Positions 1 through 8,744 are shown, counted from the stretch's first letter. The stretch is DNA of 64,000 bases from Paenibacillus zeirhizosphaerae (GCF_030705605.1 NZ_JAPCKK010000030.1:124001-188000), one strand, 5' to 3'. Translations and numbers: made by a program. Notes: generated by a model from the sequence alone, not told the origin.

Positions 1-855
1 GGAAAGCTCTTCCAGTACTTCTACATCGGCAGCAGCCATATAATAGGGTCTTGTTACACCCTCAATGTCCAGGGCGACCAACTGCCTGTCATGGAGCCGC
101 GACTGAATCCATTCTTTACGCTCGGACGCGGACGATTTCACCCAGCCAAGACGAGGGTCCTGAGCGTCGAATACTTTGTAAGCCTGTATATATTTATCCA
201 GCAGCTCGCTGCGAACGGTTGCCGGGTCCGCTGCGGCAGCTTTTTCCCGCAGCTCGGCAGGAACGGTGGTATCCGTCAGGGCGAAGAAACGCTCTGTGCC
301 CCTCCGCCCAACGACACGGATCATACCGGCATCCAGCAACAGGGTTAGTGCATGGGAGGTATCTTTGGTTTTTGGAATGTTGTTCGGGTTTTCCCAATAC
401 CCTGTTACCTTAGCAGCAGATTGGAAGGCACGGGAAGGGAGGGAGCCATCAGTCTGCAGACGGGCAAGCACGGCTTCTACGACCGGTTCAAGCTCCACCA
501 ATCTGTCTTGGACAGCCGCACGTTTCCGTTCGCGTACAGGCTGATACACCGGATAATCCTCCATCGGCATGACACAAGCCGCGTTGGCAACATACTCGAA
601 GACCTTATGCTCCGCCAGCAGTTGTTCAAGCATTTCCGGCCGATATTCCGGCATACGTGCTGCGAATACGAGATGCTGGTTCGGAGCAACGGCGGATACG
701 GGGTCCAACTGCACAGCCACCAGCGAACGAATCATGTCCAGCACGGACTGTACGGAAGCAGGCTGCGGAGGTGAGGATGAAGGAGCCCGCAGCAGATGCT
801 GGGCCTGAAGAAGCAGCCTGCGTAAAGATTTGCGATCTGTTTTTTTGGATATCAT
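1..855 (-). CDS. YcaQ/AlkZ-like winged-helix DNA glycosylase (partial, runs off the window start)
   Basis: Open from ATG at 855 to base 1 with no stop, 285 codons, so the C-terminal part lies outside the window. An AAGGGGAA ribosome site lies about 9 bases upstream of the ATG. The N-terminal region has the family pattern around residues 40-67, with Q49-L50-D51 (QLD). The family (COG3214, HTH_42) contains AlkZ with a QxQ active motif and YcaQ/AlkX with a QxD motif; both unhook interstrand crosslinks or excise bulky alkylated bases. The QLD here fits the YcaQ type. Function as a crosslink glycosylase is inferred from this motif only. The gene is transcribed away from the tct operon. Confidence 0.75.
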   Translation of the reverse strand, partial: MISKKTDRKSLRRLLLQAQHLLRAPSSSPPQPASVQSVLDMIRSLVAVQLDPVSAVAPNQHLVFAARMPEYRPEMLEQLLAEHKVFEYVANAACVMPMEDYPVYQPVRERKRAAVQDRLVELEPVVEAVLARLQTDGSLPSRAFQSAAKVTGYWENPNNIPKTKDTSHALTLLLDAGMIRVVGRRGTERFFALTDTTVPAELREKAAAADPATVRSELLDKYIQAYKVFDAQDPRLGWVKSSASERKEWIQSRLHDRQLVALDIEGVTRPYYMAAADVEVLEELS

Positions 856-1072
856 GGCAGCGACATTCCCCTTTATTTGAATTAGCATTTTTGCGAAATA
901 GCTATGTATTCTTCAAATCCATAATTTACAAACTAGTATACTGCTTAGGGAAAGGGAAGGAAACCAAGGAAGAGGATTTTATTCCGTATATGATTAAGTA
1001 TGTTAATGATTCATTACATAACATCATGCATTTTGCTTGTTTTAGGAACCTTGATTTCACAAAAACTATCCG

Positions 1073-1101
1073 TTGACTAGATGATTATTCACTGTTAACA
1101 T
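1073..1101 (+). promoter_or_regulatory. Sigma-A-type promoter for the tct operon
   Basis: TTGACT (1073-1078), 17-base spacer, TAACAT (1096-1101). It lies just upstream of the leader structure and 150 bases before tctB. The -35 is good and the -10 is moderate. The rest of 856-1146 is AT-rich and shows no gene. Confidence 0.5.
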
Positions 1102-1146
1102 GATAAACATATTAATCACATGAAAAATATAGGAATTAAAGTTCGA

Positions 1147-1214
1147 CCGGACAAACCGGAGACACTGCGAGATAAGGGCTGATGTATGCCCTCTTCTTTC
1201 CAGTGTCTTTTTTT
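1147..1214 (+). promoter_or_regulatory. Leader RNA with nested terminator-like hairpin before tctB (possible attenuator)
   Basis: Three nested or adjacent pairings are visible. A small CCGG-ACAAA-CCGG hairpin (1147-1159) abuts an outer 8-bp stem AGACACTG/CAGTGTCT (1160-1167 with 1201-1208). Inside it lies a second stem AGGGC/GCCCT (1175-1179 with 1188-1192). The outer stem is followed by seven T. This is a factor-independent terminator inside the 5' leader of an operon, which suggests conditional readthrough. I do not match it to a known riboswitch class. Confidence 0.5.
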
Positions 1215-1250
1215 GTCTGCATATGTTCATGGGGGAAGGGATGAGAGAGG

Positions 1251-1718
1251 ATGATCAGCAAGAAAGCGGACCGGACAGCCGGAGCTTTGACCGTAGTTAT
1301 TGGCGGTGTAGCCTTGATGGAAGCAGTCAAGCTGTTTCAATATAGAGCGGGGTTGTGGAACGGAGATCATATATTTCCTTTTATGATTGGAATCGGACTT
1401 GTATTATCCGGTATTGCGTTAACCGTGAGAGGCGGTGCTGCACATGCAAGCATCAAATTGTTTCCCAAAGGGAGAAAGGCTGTTGTGCTGGCCGCTGTTC
1501 CTGCCCTGCTTATTGTATATCTTCTCCTGATGACCATCGCCGGATATACAGCCTCAACCTTGGTGTGCTCATTGCTGCTGTTTCGTATGATCGGGTCCAT
1601 GCGTTGGGTGTGGGCTGTGCTGGCGGCTGTTCTTCTGACGGGAGCGATGTACCTCATTTTTATCGTTTGGCTCATGACACCATTACCTGCCGCCAATTGG
1701 ATGGGGGTGAGCTTATGA
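1251..1718 (+). CDS. tctB: Tripartite tricarboxylate transporter small membrane subunit TctB
   Basis: 155 residues with four hydrophobic segments (about 11-27, 41-60, 77-111 and 119-143), the usual size and shape of TctB. It works in the membrane with TctA and the binding protein TctC, driving uptake of a carboxylate by an ion gradient. The start ATG follows GGGGGAAGGG by about 11 bases. The stop overlaps the tctA start (ATGA at 1715-1718), so the two are translationally coupled. The substrate is unknown; citrate, sulfolactate, phthalate and terephthalate are among known substrates of the family. Confidence 0.8.
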   Translation: MISKKADRTAGALTVVIGGVALMEAVKLFQYRAGLWNGDHIFPFMIGIGLVLSGIALTVRGGAAHASIKLFPKGRKAVVLAAVPALLIVYLLLMTIAGYTASTLVCSLLLFRMIGSMRWVWAVLAAVLLTGAMYLIFIVWLMTPLPAANWMGVSL

Positions 1719-3232
1719 TCGAATCTGCAACCGCGCTTGCATATGGCTTTATCGACGCGCTTACACCCATGAACCTGCTGATGGCAGCCATCGGGGCGCT
1801 GATCGGTACGTTTGTAGGTGTATTGCCAGGGCTTGGTCCCACATCTGCTATCGCTATTCTGCTGCCGCTCACAACAGTGCTTGATCCCGCCCAGGCGATT
1901 ATTATGCTGGCCGGTATTTATTATGGCGCGATGTATGGAGGCTCCACGACAGCCATCCTGCTGAACATTCCGGGTGAAGCTTCATCCGTGCCGACCTGTC
2001 TTGACGGTTATCCGTTGGCGGTTCAAGGAAGAGGCGGGCCGGCTCTCGGCATCGCAGCCATTTCTTCCTTTATTGCAGGCATTATCGGTGTATTGGGGCT
2101 GGTCTTTTTTGCGCCGATTCTGGCAGAACAGGCCATTAAACTTGGACCTCCAGAGTTGTTTAGCGTGATGCTGCTGGCGCTCGCGATAACATCGGGTTTA
2201 ACGGGCGGATCACTGCTAAAGTCGTTGATTATGGGGCTGTTCGGTTTTCTTCTTTCCATGGTTGGCTTGGGCAGCTCAACAGGTATGTTCCGGTTTACGT
2301 TCGGATCCAGCAGCCTTTCCGGTGGTTTCGAGATGATCAGCATCATTATCGGATTGTTTGCCATTACCGAGGTTCTAAGAAGCATGGAAGAGAAGAAAAC
2401 AGCCGTTTCATCCGACCGGATCGGCAGCGTCTATCCTACACGAAGTGATCTGCGCCAGAGCTCAGGAGCCATCGCAGCGGGTAGTATCATCGGTTTTGTC
2501 ATGGGGCTTCTGCCTGGAACATCTGCGGCCGTAACTTCATTTCTGTCCTATGATGTGGTTAAAAAGTTTTCCAGAAGACGCCATTTGTTTGGGCGTGGAG
2601 CGATTGAGGGGGTGGCAGCACCGGAAGCAGCCAACAATGCCACCAGCTCAGCCGGCTTTATCCCGCTCTTTGCACTGGGTATCCCTTCATCGCCGCCCCT
2701 TGCCGTGCTGCTGGCCGGATTGATGATTTACGGGGTGGCTCCCGGTCCGCTCTTATTTGAGCAAAAAGGCGGGTTCATTTGGACGGTAATTGCCAGCATG
2801 GTGATCGGCAACATTGCGCTTCTGCTCCTGAACCTGCCGCTCGTCGGGTTGTGGGCGCGCTTGACCCGTGTACCCTTTGGCATCATGGCTCCGATCATTC
2901 TAATGCTTAGTATTATCGGGGCCTATACGGTGCGCAACAATCTCTTTGACGTGGGCGTAGCTGTCGTTTTTGGGGTGCTGGGTTATTTTATGCATAAGTT
3001 CGACTGGCCGGTGATGCCGCTCATTCTGTGCTTTATTCTCGGTCCGCTGATGGAACAATCGTTCACGCAGACGATGTCCATGTCCGGCGGCAGCTTTGCT
3101 ATTTTTGTCACCCGTCCCATAACGCTTGCCTTTCTTTTAATAGCGGCTGTTCTGTTTCTGGTATCCACCTGGCTGGCCGGGCGAACGAGAAGGAGAGTGA
3201 AGGAGGAGGGTGCGGAGGCTTTGGATTTTTGA
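1715..3232 (+). CDS. tctA: Tripartite tricarboxylate transporter large membrane subunit TctA
   Basis: 505 residues, full length for TctA. The two internal repeats carry the family's PGLGPT motif (residues 38-43) and the second-half GLLPGTSAA motif, plus GGSTTAILLNIPGE near 75-88. About 12 membrane segments are apparent. It is the transport channel of the TctABC system. I start it at the ATG that overlaps the tctB stop; an upstream open frame inside tctB is only a shadow. The operon order B-A-C differs from the Salmonella C-B-A order. Confidence 0.9.
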   Translation: MIESATALAYGFIDALTPMNLLMAAIGALIGTFVGVLPGLGPTSAIAILLPLTTVLDPAQAIIMLAGIYYGAMYGGSTTAILLNIPGEASSVPTCLDGYPLAVQGRGGPALGIAAISSFIAGIIGVLGLVFFAPILAEQAIKLGPPELFSVMLLALAITSGLTGGSLLKSLIMGLFGFLLSMVGLGSSTGMFRFTFGSSSLSGGFEMISIIIGLFAITEVLRSMEEKKTAVSSDRIGSVYPTRSDLRQSSGAIAAGSIIGFVMGLLPGTSAAVTSFLSYDVVKKFSRRRHLFGRGAIEGVAAPEAANNATSSAGFIPLFALGIPSSPPLAVLLAGLMIYGVAPGPLLFEQKGGFIWTVIASMVIGNIALLLLNLPLVGLWARLTRVPFGIMAPIILMLSIIGAYTVRNNLFDVGVAVVFGVLGYFMHKFDWPVMPLILCFILGPLMEQSFTQTMSMSGGSFAIFVTRPITLAFLLIAAVLFLVSTWLAGRTRRRVKEEGAEALDF

Positions 3233-3286
3233 CATCCCCAAGGATAGGAATTCGATGAAATCAACTTGTTAAAGGAGAGCGGGAAC

Positions 3287-4339
3287 ATGAAGAAAAGCGC
3301 ATCGAGGATGGGAAAATACGGATTCCTATTGGCAGGCCTGCTGACGGTAACCCTGGCTGTAGCCGGTTGTGGTTCAGGACAGCAGAGTAAGCAGACAGCA
3401 GCAGGGACACAAAACGCGGCAGGCAGTGCAGACCGTTATCCGGACAGAGCCATTGAATATGTGGTTCCCTATGCGGCAGGCGGGGGCGTAGATCTTGTAG
3501 CCAGAGCGGTTGCGGAGAAGCTGAGCGAGAAATGGGGCCAGCCTGTCAACGTAGTCAACAAGCCGGGAGGTGGAGGTGCGACAGGAGCGCAATATGCGCT
3601 GAATCAAGCGCAGCCGGACGGATATACGGTGATGGCCAATGTGGTGTCGCTTGGTTCCATGATGACGGCCGGGTACACGAATCCGCCTGTCAAGCAGGAG
3701 GATCAGATTTTTGTGTCCCGGATCGTACAGGATGTCCCGGCGTTTACGGTGAAAGGGGATGCACAGTGGCAGGATTTCAAAGCATTTTCCAATTGGGTGA
3801 AAGCGAATCCGGATCAATTGACATGGACGACCTCCGGCGTATCCGGCTTCTCCTCCTTTGCGGTTGCGGAGTGGTTGAATGAAATCGGTGTGGACATATC
3901 CAAAACTCGCATGATCGTTACTAAAGGTACGGCGGAATCGATTCCGCTGGTGGCAGGCGGCAATGCGGTGTTGGCTGTACATCCGGTAAGTGAAGTATCC
4001 GCTATGGCCGAGGCTGGAAAGCTCAAAATACTGGCTGTCTCAGGTGAGAACAGAAGCCCGTATTTTCCAGATGTGCCAACAGCGAAGGAACAAGGAGTGG
4101 AGAATCTGTCGGCGTTTTGGTGGACGGGTGTAAGCATGGCCAAAGGGACACCGGGTGAAATCGTGCAAAAATGGGACGAAGCGCTTGCCGAGTTGGCGGA
4201 GGATCCCGATTTTATAGCCAAACTGGAGGCTCTGAAGCTTCAGCCCTCTTATTTAAATCAGACGGAATATAATCCATTTTTGCAGAAAGAAACGGAATAT
4301 TACACGGAGCTGGCGTCAAAACTGGGGCTCCGGAAATAA
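3287..4339 (+). CDS. tctC: Tripartite tricarboxylate transporter solute-binding lipoprotein TctC
   Basis: 350 residues. AAAGGAGAG lies seven bases before the ATG at 3287, which I prefer to an in-frame TTG at 3266. The N-terminus is a lipoprotein signal with lipobox VAGC at C28, so the protein is anchored outside the membrane. The mature part begins with the Bug/TctC pattern (YPDRAIEYVVPYAAGGGVD) and has the family's PGGGGATG loop that contacts a carboxylate of the ligand. It captures the substrate for TctAB. The ligand cannot be read from the sequence. Confidence 0.88.
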   Translation: MKKSASRMGKYGFLLAGLLTVTLAVAGCGSGQQSKQTAAGTQNAAGSADRYPDRAIEYVVPYAAGGGVDLVARAVAEKLSEKWGQPVNVVNKPGGGGATGAQYALNQAQPDGYTVMANVVSLGSMMTAGYTNPPVKQEDQIFVSRIVQDVPAFTVKGDAQWQDFKAFSNWVKANPDQLTWTTSGVSGFSSFAVAEWLNEIGVDISKTRMIVTKGTAESIPLVAGGNAVLAVHPVSEVSAMAEAGKLKILAVSGENRSPYFPDVPTAKEQGVENLSAFWWTGVSMAKGTPGEIVQKWDEALAELAEDPDFIAKLEALKLQPSYLNQTEYNPFLQKETEYYTELASKLGLRK

Positions 4340-4355
4340 AAGGAGGGCCAGCGCA

Positions 4356-5306
4356 ATGAAGATCGTCATCGCAGAACATATAGCCGACTCTGGTCTGGAG
4401 ATGCTGCAAAGCAGCGGAAATGAGCTGGTTTATGATCCAGGGCTCTGGGCTGACCGGGGGCGGCTGGAGGACGCAGTAATCACCGCAGACGCTTTAATCG
4501 TACGTAATCAGACAAGAGTGGATGTCCCCCTACTAGCGAAAATGGTGAAAACGGTGGCCATCGGCCGGCTCGGTGTCGGGCTGGACAATATCGATGTGCA
4601 TGAAGCCAAGCGACGGAATATCGCGGTCATCAGCGCGAAAAACGCCAATGCGTCGTCTGTAGCAGAATATGTGATAGCAGCCATCTTTACGTTTACACGT
4701 CCGCTGCTTGTGGCTTCCGAGGATGTGAAGGCGGGAGGCTGGGACCGCAAGCGGTTTGGTGGCCATGAGATTGCAGGCAAAACGCTGGGCCTCATCGGGA
4801 TTGGCGAGATCGGCCACCGCACAGCCGTGCGGGCCAAAGCGCTCGGCATGAAGGTGATCGGCAGTGATCCTCGATTGTCCGGCTATGATTTTGCGGCTGC
4901 CGAATCCGGCATCCGGCTTGCTTCTATGGAAGAAGTGCTGCAAAGCTCTGATTGTGTAAGCCTTCATATTCCGCTCTTACCTGATACGAAGGGACTCATC
5001 AATAAAGCGGCGATCGAACAGATGCAGCCGCATGCGTATTTGATCAATACATCACGGGGCGGCGTAGTTGACGAGCAGGCGTTGTATGAGGCGCTGCTGC
5101 ACAGGCGGATTGCCGGGGCCATGCTTGATGTGCTGTCCGTGGAACCGCCACCGCCCGATCATCCGCTGCTGTCTCTGGACAGTTGCGTCATTACGCCGCA
5201 CGTGGCTGGATTGACGGAAGAAGCGAATCATCGCACGTCGGAGCTCATTGCTGCTGAACTTCTGAAAGAGCTGAAGGGCATTCGCTCCTTGTGCAGGGTT
5301 GTTTGA
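4356..5306 (+). CDS. D-isomer-specific 2-hydroxyacid dehydrogenase
   Basis: 316 residues, 16 bases after tctC, with AAAGGAGG nine bases before the ATG. The NAD-binding motif GIGEIG is at 148-153, and the catalytic Arg, Glu and His of the family are at R234 (TSRGG), E263 (VEPPPP) and H282 (TPHVAG). The family interconverts 2-hydroxy and 2-keto acids with NAD(P)H (SerA, GhrB, SlcC). Placement as last gene of the tct operon suggests it oxidises the imported hydroxyacid, or reduces its keto form. A sulfolactate dehydrogenase role is possible because slc operons also pair Tct-type uptake with such an enzyme, but nothing here proves it. Confidence 0.85.
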   Translation: MKIVIAEHIADSGLEMLQSSGNELVYDPGLWADRGRLEDAVITADALIVRNQTRVDVPLLAKMVKTVAIGRLGVGLDNIDVHEAKRRNIAVISAKNANASSVAEYVIAAIFTFTRPLLVASEDVKAGGWDRKRFGGHEIAGKTLGLIGIGEIGHRTAVRAKALGMKVIGSDPRLSGYDFAAAESGIRLASMEEVLQSSDCVSLHIPLLPDTKGLINKAAIEQMQPHAYLINTSRGGVVDEQALYEALLHRRIAGAMLDVLSVEPPPPDHPLLSLDSCVITPHVAGLTEEANHRTSELIAAELLKELKGIRSLCRVV

Positions 5307-5332
5307 CAAACAGATACATTTTCAAATGCGGC

Positions 5333-5367
5333 AAGATCCAATTCCATTTCGGGAATTGGATCTTTTT
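5333..5367 (+). terminator. Terminator of the tct operon
   Basis: Perfect 13-bp stem AAGATCCAATTCC/GGAATTGGATCTT (5333-5345 with 5352-5364), 6-base loop, followed by T residues. Confidence 0.9.
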
Positions 5368-5695
5368 GTGTACAGTTTCGGAACAATCAAATCTTTCTGT
5401 GACGAATACACAAAATATAGCCAAGATTTTTAAGGTATTAGCGGATGATACCCGAATGAAAGTTGCGTTTGCTTTGTGCCAGGAAGGCGAATGATGTGTG
5501 TGTGATGTCGCCAATATTATCGGATCGAGCATAGCGACGGCTTCCCACCATCTTCGGTTGCTCCGCAATATGGGGCTTGCAAATTATCGAAAAGAAGGAA
5601 TATGCATCTGGACGCTCGACTAGCTGCCCAACTTTGAGTTCCGCGAGATCAACGGCCAGATGGGTGCCGTCATCAAGTTGGGTGGGCAACTGTAA
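5366..5695 (+). pseudogene. Broken ArsR/SmtB metal-sensor gene (CadC-like)
   Basis: The frame from 5366 reads as an ArsR-family repressor (IFKVLADDTRMKVAFAL, then a winged-helix part with SHHLRLLRNMGLANYRKEG). The metal-site motif ELCVCD is interrupted: the Leu codon is TGA (5492-5494), leaving E-stop-CVCD. A second in-frame stop is at 5621-5623, followed by unrelated-looking codons to 5695. CadC-type proteins sense Cd, Pb or Zn through these cysteines. The gene has no start codon with a ribosome site, since it abuts the terminator before it. I read it as dead, with no metal pump gene next to it. Confidence 0.75.
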
Positions 5696-5720
5696 ACTGG
5701 AAGCGAATCAGAAAATGGTA

Positions 5721-5769
5721 TTGCAATTTGGAGTTAAATCTTTTATTATGGACATCGAAGGTCCATAAT
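5721..5769 (+). promoter_or_regulatory. Promoter and overlapping operator of the Rrf2 gene
   Basis: TTGCAA (5721-5726), 17 bases, TATTAT (5744-5749). A perfect inverted repeat ATTATGGAC-N7-GTCCATAAT (5745-5753 and 5761-5769) covers the -10 and the transcription start. This is the layout expected for autorepression by the Rrf2 protein that follows. Confidence 0.7.
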
Positions 5770-5788
5770 GAGAAAGGGGGAGGAACAC

Positions 5789-6274
5789 TTGCAATTCTCC
5801 AAAAGCAGTGATTATGCCCTACACGCCTTAATTCATCTAGGATACTCGGAGCGTTGCAACAACGTCGGAATCAAGGAATTATCCGGGGCACTTGGCGTTT
5901 CCGAAAGCTATTTATCCAAAATTATGTCTAAGCTGAGGCAGGATGGAATCGTACGAGCTATGCCAGGCGTGAACGGCGGTTACGAACTTGCACGGCCGGC
6001 GGATCAAATTACGTTCCTTGATGTAATTCAAGTGATTGAAGGAAGACAGCATCTATTCGAATGCTCGAATACGAGTTCGCAGCAGCATCAGTTCTTAGCG
6101 GAAGAGGGGGCCGCACAGCGGGATCGGAAACGTCTGGGAAAAAACGTATGTTTGATTGAAAAAGTTATGGACGGCGCGGAACAGCAGCTACACCAATACT
6201 TGCGGGAACACACGCTCCAGTCGGTACTGGATGAAGCTTTCAAGCGTTGTACCCATGAGGCAAACAAGAAGTGA
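5789..6274 (+). CDS. Rrf2-family transcriptional regulator
   Basis: 161 residues from TTG at 5789, which follows GGGGGAGG by six bases and gives the typical family start MQFSKSSDYALHAL. A longer frame from ATG 5768 lies inside the operator and is less likely. A winged helix occupies about residues 1-75. Only two cysteines (in FECSN and NVCLIE) lie in the C-terminal half, fewer than in Fe-S-binding IscR or NsrR. It probably represses itself and the next two genes through the inverted repeat at 5745-5769 and may respond to a thiol or electrophile signal. The signal is inferred from the redox neighbour. Confidence 0.85.
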   Translation: MQFSKSSDYALHALIHLGYSERCNNVGIKELSGALGVSESYLSKIMSKLRQDGIVRAMPGVNGGYELARPADQITFLDVIQVIEGRQHLFECSNTSSQQHQFLAEEGAAQRDRKRLGKNVCLIEKVMDGAEQQLHQYLREHTLQSVLDEAFKRCTHEANKK

Positions 6275-6334
6275 TGCGCTTCTTGTGCATTAATCATGGA
6301 TAATATAGATCTTTTATGGAGGTATTTAAAAACT

Positions 6335-7258
6335 ATGGAAATGACAAATCAACTTTTAGATGTAACCATTATTGGTGGCGGACCAGCTGGGTTGAACGCC
6401 GCCTTGGTACTCGGAAGGGCAAGGAAAAAGGTGATGATCATCGATGAAGGTCGTCCACGCAACATGGTAACTCGTGAGGTCCATGGATTTCTTACCCGTG
6501 ACGGAATTACGCCGCGTGAGTTTCGGCGAATTGCGAAGGAAGAGATTAGTGCCTATCCTTCCGTATCCTTCGTAGCGGACACCGCAGTGGTGATCACGGG
6601 AACTGACGGTCAGTTTCAGATTGAGACTGCGCAAGGACAAACTTTTGCAAGTAAAAAAGTTCTGTTCGCTGTTGGCATGAAAGATGAGCCGCTCGACATT
6701 CCGGGACTACAGGAGGTATATGGAAAAAGCGCTTTTGTATGCCCGTATTGCGACGGCTGGGAATTAAGGGATCAGCCGCTTGTCATCATTATGAAGGGGG
6801 CTGAGCTTATGCATTTTGCTCCCCTCATATCCGGATGGACGGACCGTTTTGCCGTTTGCACGAATGGCCCTGATGAATTGACGGATGCCGAGCGCGAGGA
6901 GCTCCGGCAGAATCAAGTGCCTCTGTTCGACTCGCCGATCCGGCACATTGACTCCAGCGACGGGAGCGTGCAGCAAGTCGTTCTTGAAGACGGGTCGACG
7001 GTCCCATGCACAGGGATCTTTTTCAAACCGGAGTTGGTTACAGGATCGGACTTACCGCGAAAGATCGGATGCCATATCACGGAATGGGGGGCTGTCGTCG
7101 TCGATGACTTCGGAAAAACGAATGTTCCGGGCGTCTATAGCGCCGGGGATGCAGCATCGCGAATGCATCAGGCCATAGCTGCTGCCTCGATGGGCGCATT
7201 TGTCGCTGCGGTCATCAATAACGAGTTAAATACAGAGGCTTGGGGTGAAAAAGGATGA
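6335..7258 (+). CDS. Thioredoxin-reductase-like FAD/NAD(P)H oxidoreductase
   Basis: 307 residues. The start at 6335 follows TGGAGG by 12 bases; an upstream ATG at 6296 lacks a ribosome site. FAD motif GGGPAG is at 14-19, the redox pair CPYC is at 136-139, and the C-terminal FAD motif VPGVYSAGDAA is present. The enzyme belongs to the class II pyridine-nucleotide disulfide reductases, close to bacterial proteins that reduce small disulfides or quinones rather than classical thioredoxin. It overlaps the following MFS gene by four bases, so the two act together under Rrf2 control. The substrate is unknown. Confidence 0.85.
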   Translation: MEMTNQLLDVTIIGGGPAGLNAALVLGRARKKVMIIDEGRPRNMVTREVHGFLTRDGITPREFRRIAKEEISAYPSVSFVADTAVVITGTDGQFQIETAQGQTFASKKVLFAVGMKDEPLDIPGLQEVYGKSAFVCPYCDGWELRDQPLVIIMKGAELMHFAPLISGWTDRFAVCTNGPDELTDAEREELRQNQVPLFDSPIRHIDSSDGSVQQVVLEDGSTVPCTGIFFKPELVTGSDLPRKIGCHITEWGAVVVDDFGKTNVPGVYSAGDAASRMHQAIAAASMGAFVAAVINNELNTEAWGEKG

Positions 7259-8688
7259 GTAATTTAAATAATATCAAGCGCGGCCCGATCATGTTTGCCC
7301 TGATTATCGGCCTGTTCGTCGCCGCTTTGAACGAAACGTTGATGGGGAATGCCCTTCCCGAATTGATGAAATCATTTGAGGTGTCTGCGGCAACGGTCCA
7401 GTGGCTTTCCACGGCCTTCATGCTCGTCGTTGGCGTGCTTGTTCCGGTGACGGCAATCTTACAGCAATGGTTCACGACCAGGAAAATTTTTCTATCCGCG
7501 ATGAGCCTGTTCTTTGTGGGTACAGTGATCGCAGCGGTGTCGCCGACATTCAGCGTGCTGCTCATCGGGCGGATTATTCAGGCGATCGGGACCGGCATGC
7601 TGCTGCCGCTTGTCATGAACGTCATCATGGCCATTTATCCGCCGGAAAAGCGGGGGGGAGCGATGGGGACGTTAGGGCTCGTCGTGATGTTCGCGCCGGC
7701 GATTGGCCCGACCGTATCGGGTTTGATCGTTGACGGACTTTCGTGGCGCTGGTTGTTTTACCTCGTAATACCATTTGCGCTGCTCTCCGTTATGATCGGA
7801 GCCGCTGTGTTGAAGAATGTGTCGGAAGTCACCAAACCGCGCGTAGATTTTTTATCTATCGTGTTGTCGACGATCGGCTTTGGTGGAATCGTTTATGGGT
7901 TCAGCAGTGCCGGTGAACACGGTTGGTCAGAACCCGCAGTCATCTGGACGATCACGGCGGGTAGCGTTGCGTTGTTGCTGTTCGTTTGGAGGCAGCTCGT
8001 ATTGGAGCAGCCTGTCATGGATTTACGCGCATTTAAATATCCGACATTTGCACTTGTCGCCGTGCTGCTGTTTGTGCTTATGATGACCTTCTTCTCATCG
8101 GCCATCATGCTTCCGATGTTCATGCAAGGCGTGCTCATGGTAACGGCATTCAAGTCCGGTTTGATTCTTCTTCCTGGAGGAATCATCAATGGGTTCATGG
8201 CCCCGGTCTCAGGCAAGCTGTTTGACAAATTTGGGCCGCGCGTTCTGGTCATCCCGGGATTGGTCATCGCTGTTATCTCATTATGGCAATTCACCCGATT
8301 CGACGAAACGACGAGCACCGGCTTCCTCGTAACCATTCACATCGCGCTGATGATTGGCATCGCGCTAGTCATGATGCCTGCACAGACGGCTGGACTTAAC
8401 CAGTTGCCCAACCATCTGCACCCGCATGGGACAGCGATCTTGAATACACTGCAGCAGGTGTCAGGCGCAATCGGCACTGCCCTATATATCAGTATTATGT
8501 CGAGCGGGCAGAAGCAGTATTTGAGCGGTGCAAGCAATCCGCAGGCTCCGGAGGAAATGGCGAATGGGCTCGCATTCGGCATCAACAACGCATTCTGGTT
8601 CGGCGTCATCATCGCGCTCGTCGCGCTTGTGCTCAGTCTCTTTCTTCGTAAAGGGAAATCGCCGGAGCAAGAACAGTCGGCTGGATGA
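7255..8688 (+). CDS. DHA2-family (EmrB/QacA) multidrug efflux MFS transporter
   Basis: 477 residues with about 14 hydrophobic helices, the normal size of the DHA2 family. The protein begins GPIMFALIIGLFVAALNETLMG, like LmrB/MdtP exporters, with the motif-C stretch GLVVMFAPAIGPTVSG in helix 5. It expels lipophilic compounds with proton exchange. The ATGA overlap with the reductase gene shows coupling. The pair suggests an export-plus-reduction response to a toxic electrophile or antibiotic; the compound is not deducible. Confidence 0.88.
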   Translation: MSNLNNIKRGPIMFALIIGLFVAALNETLMGNALPELMKSFEVSAATVQWLSTAFMLVVGVLVPVTAILQQWFTTRKIFLSAMSLFFVGTVIAAVSPTFSVLLIGRIIQAIGTGMLLPLVMNVIMAIYPPEKRGGAMGTLGLVVMFAPAIGPTVSGLIVDGLSWRWLFYLVIPFALLSVMIGAAVLKNVSEVTKPRVDFLSIVLSTIGFGGIVYGFSSAGEHGWSEPAVIWTITAGSVALLLFVWRQLVLEQPVMDLRAFKYPTFALVAVLLFVLMMTFFSSAIMLPMFMQGVLMVTAFKSGLILLPGGIINGFMAPVSGKLFDKFGPRVLVIPGLVIAVISLWQFTRFDETTSTGFLVTIHIALMIGIALVMMPAQTAGLNQLPNHLHPHGTAILNTLQQVSGAIGTALYISIMSSGQKQYLSGASNPQAPEEMANGLAFGINNAFWFGVIIALVALVLSLFLRKGKSPEQEQSAG

Positions 8689-8744
8689 ATTAGCCCGTTC
8701 GTTTAGGGTAATTCATTAATCATAAGGGATGGTGGAGAATACTC

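Noticed and set aside
1147..1214. Fluoride riboswitch suggested by GGGCTGATG in the leader
   Set aside because: The GGCGATGG P1 region and pseudoknot partners of crcB RNAs are missing.
1355..3232. A longer 625-residue reading of TctA starting inside tctB
   Set aside because: The extra N-terminus is out-of-frame tctB sequence; the ATGA overlap at 1715 gives the normal TctA length.
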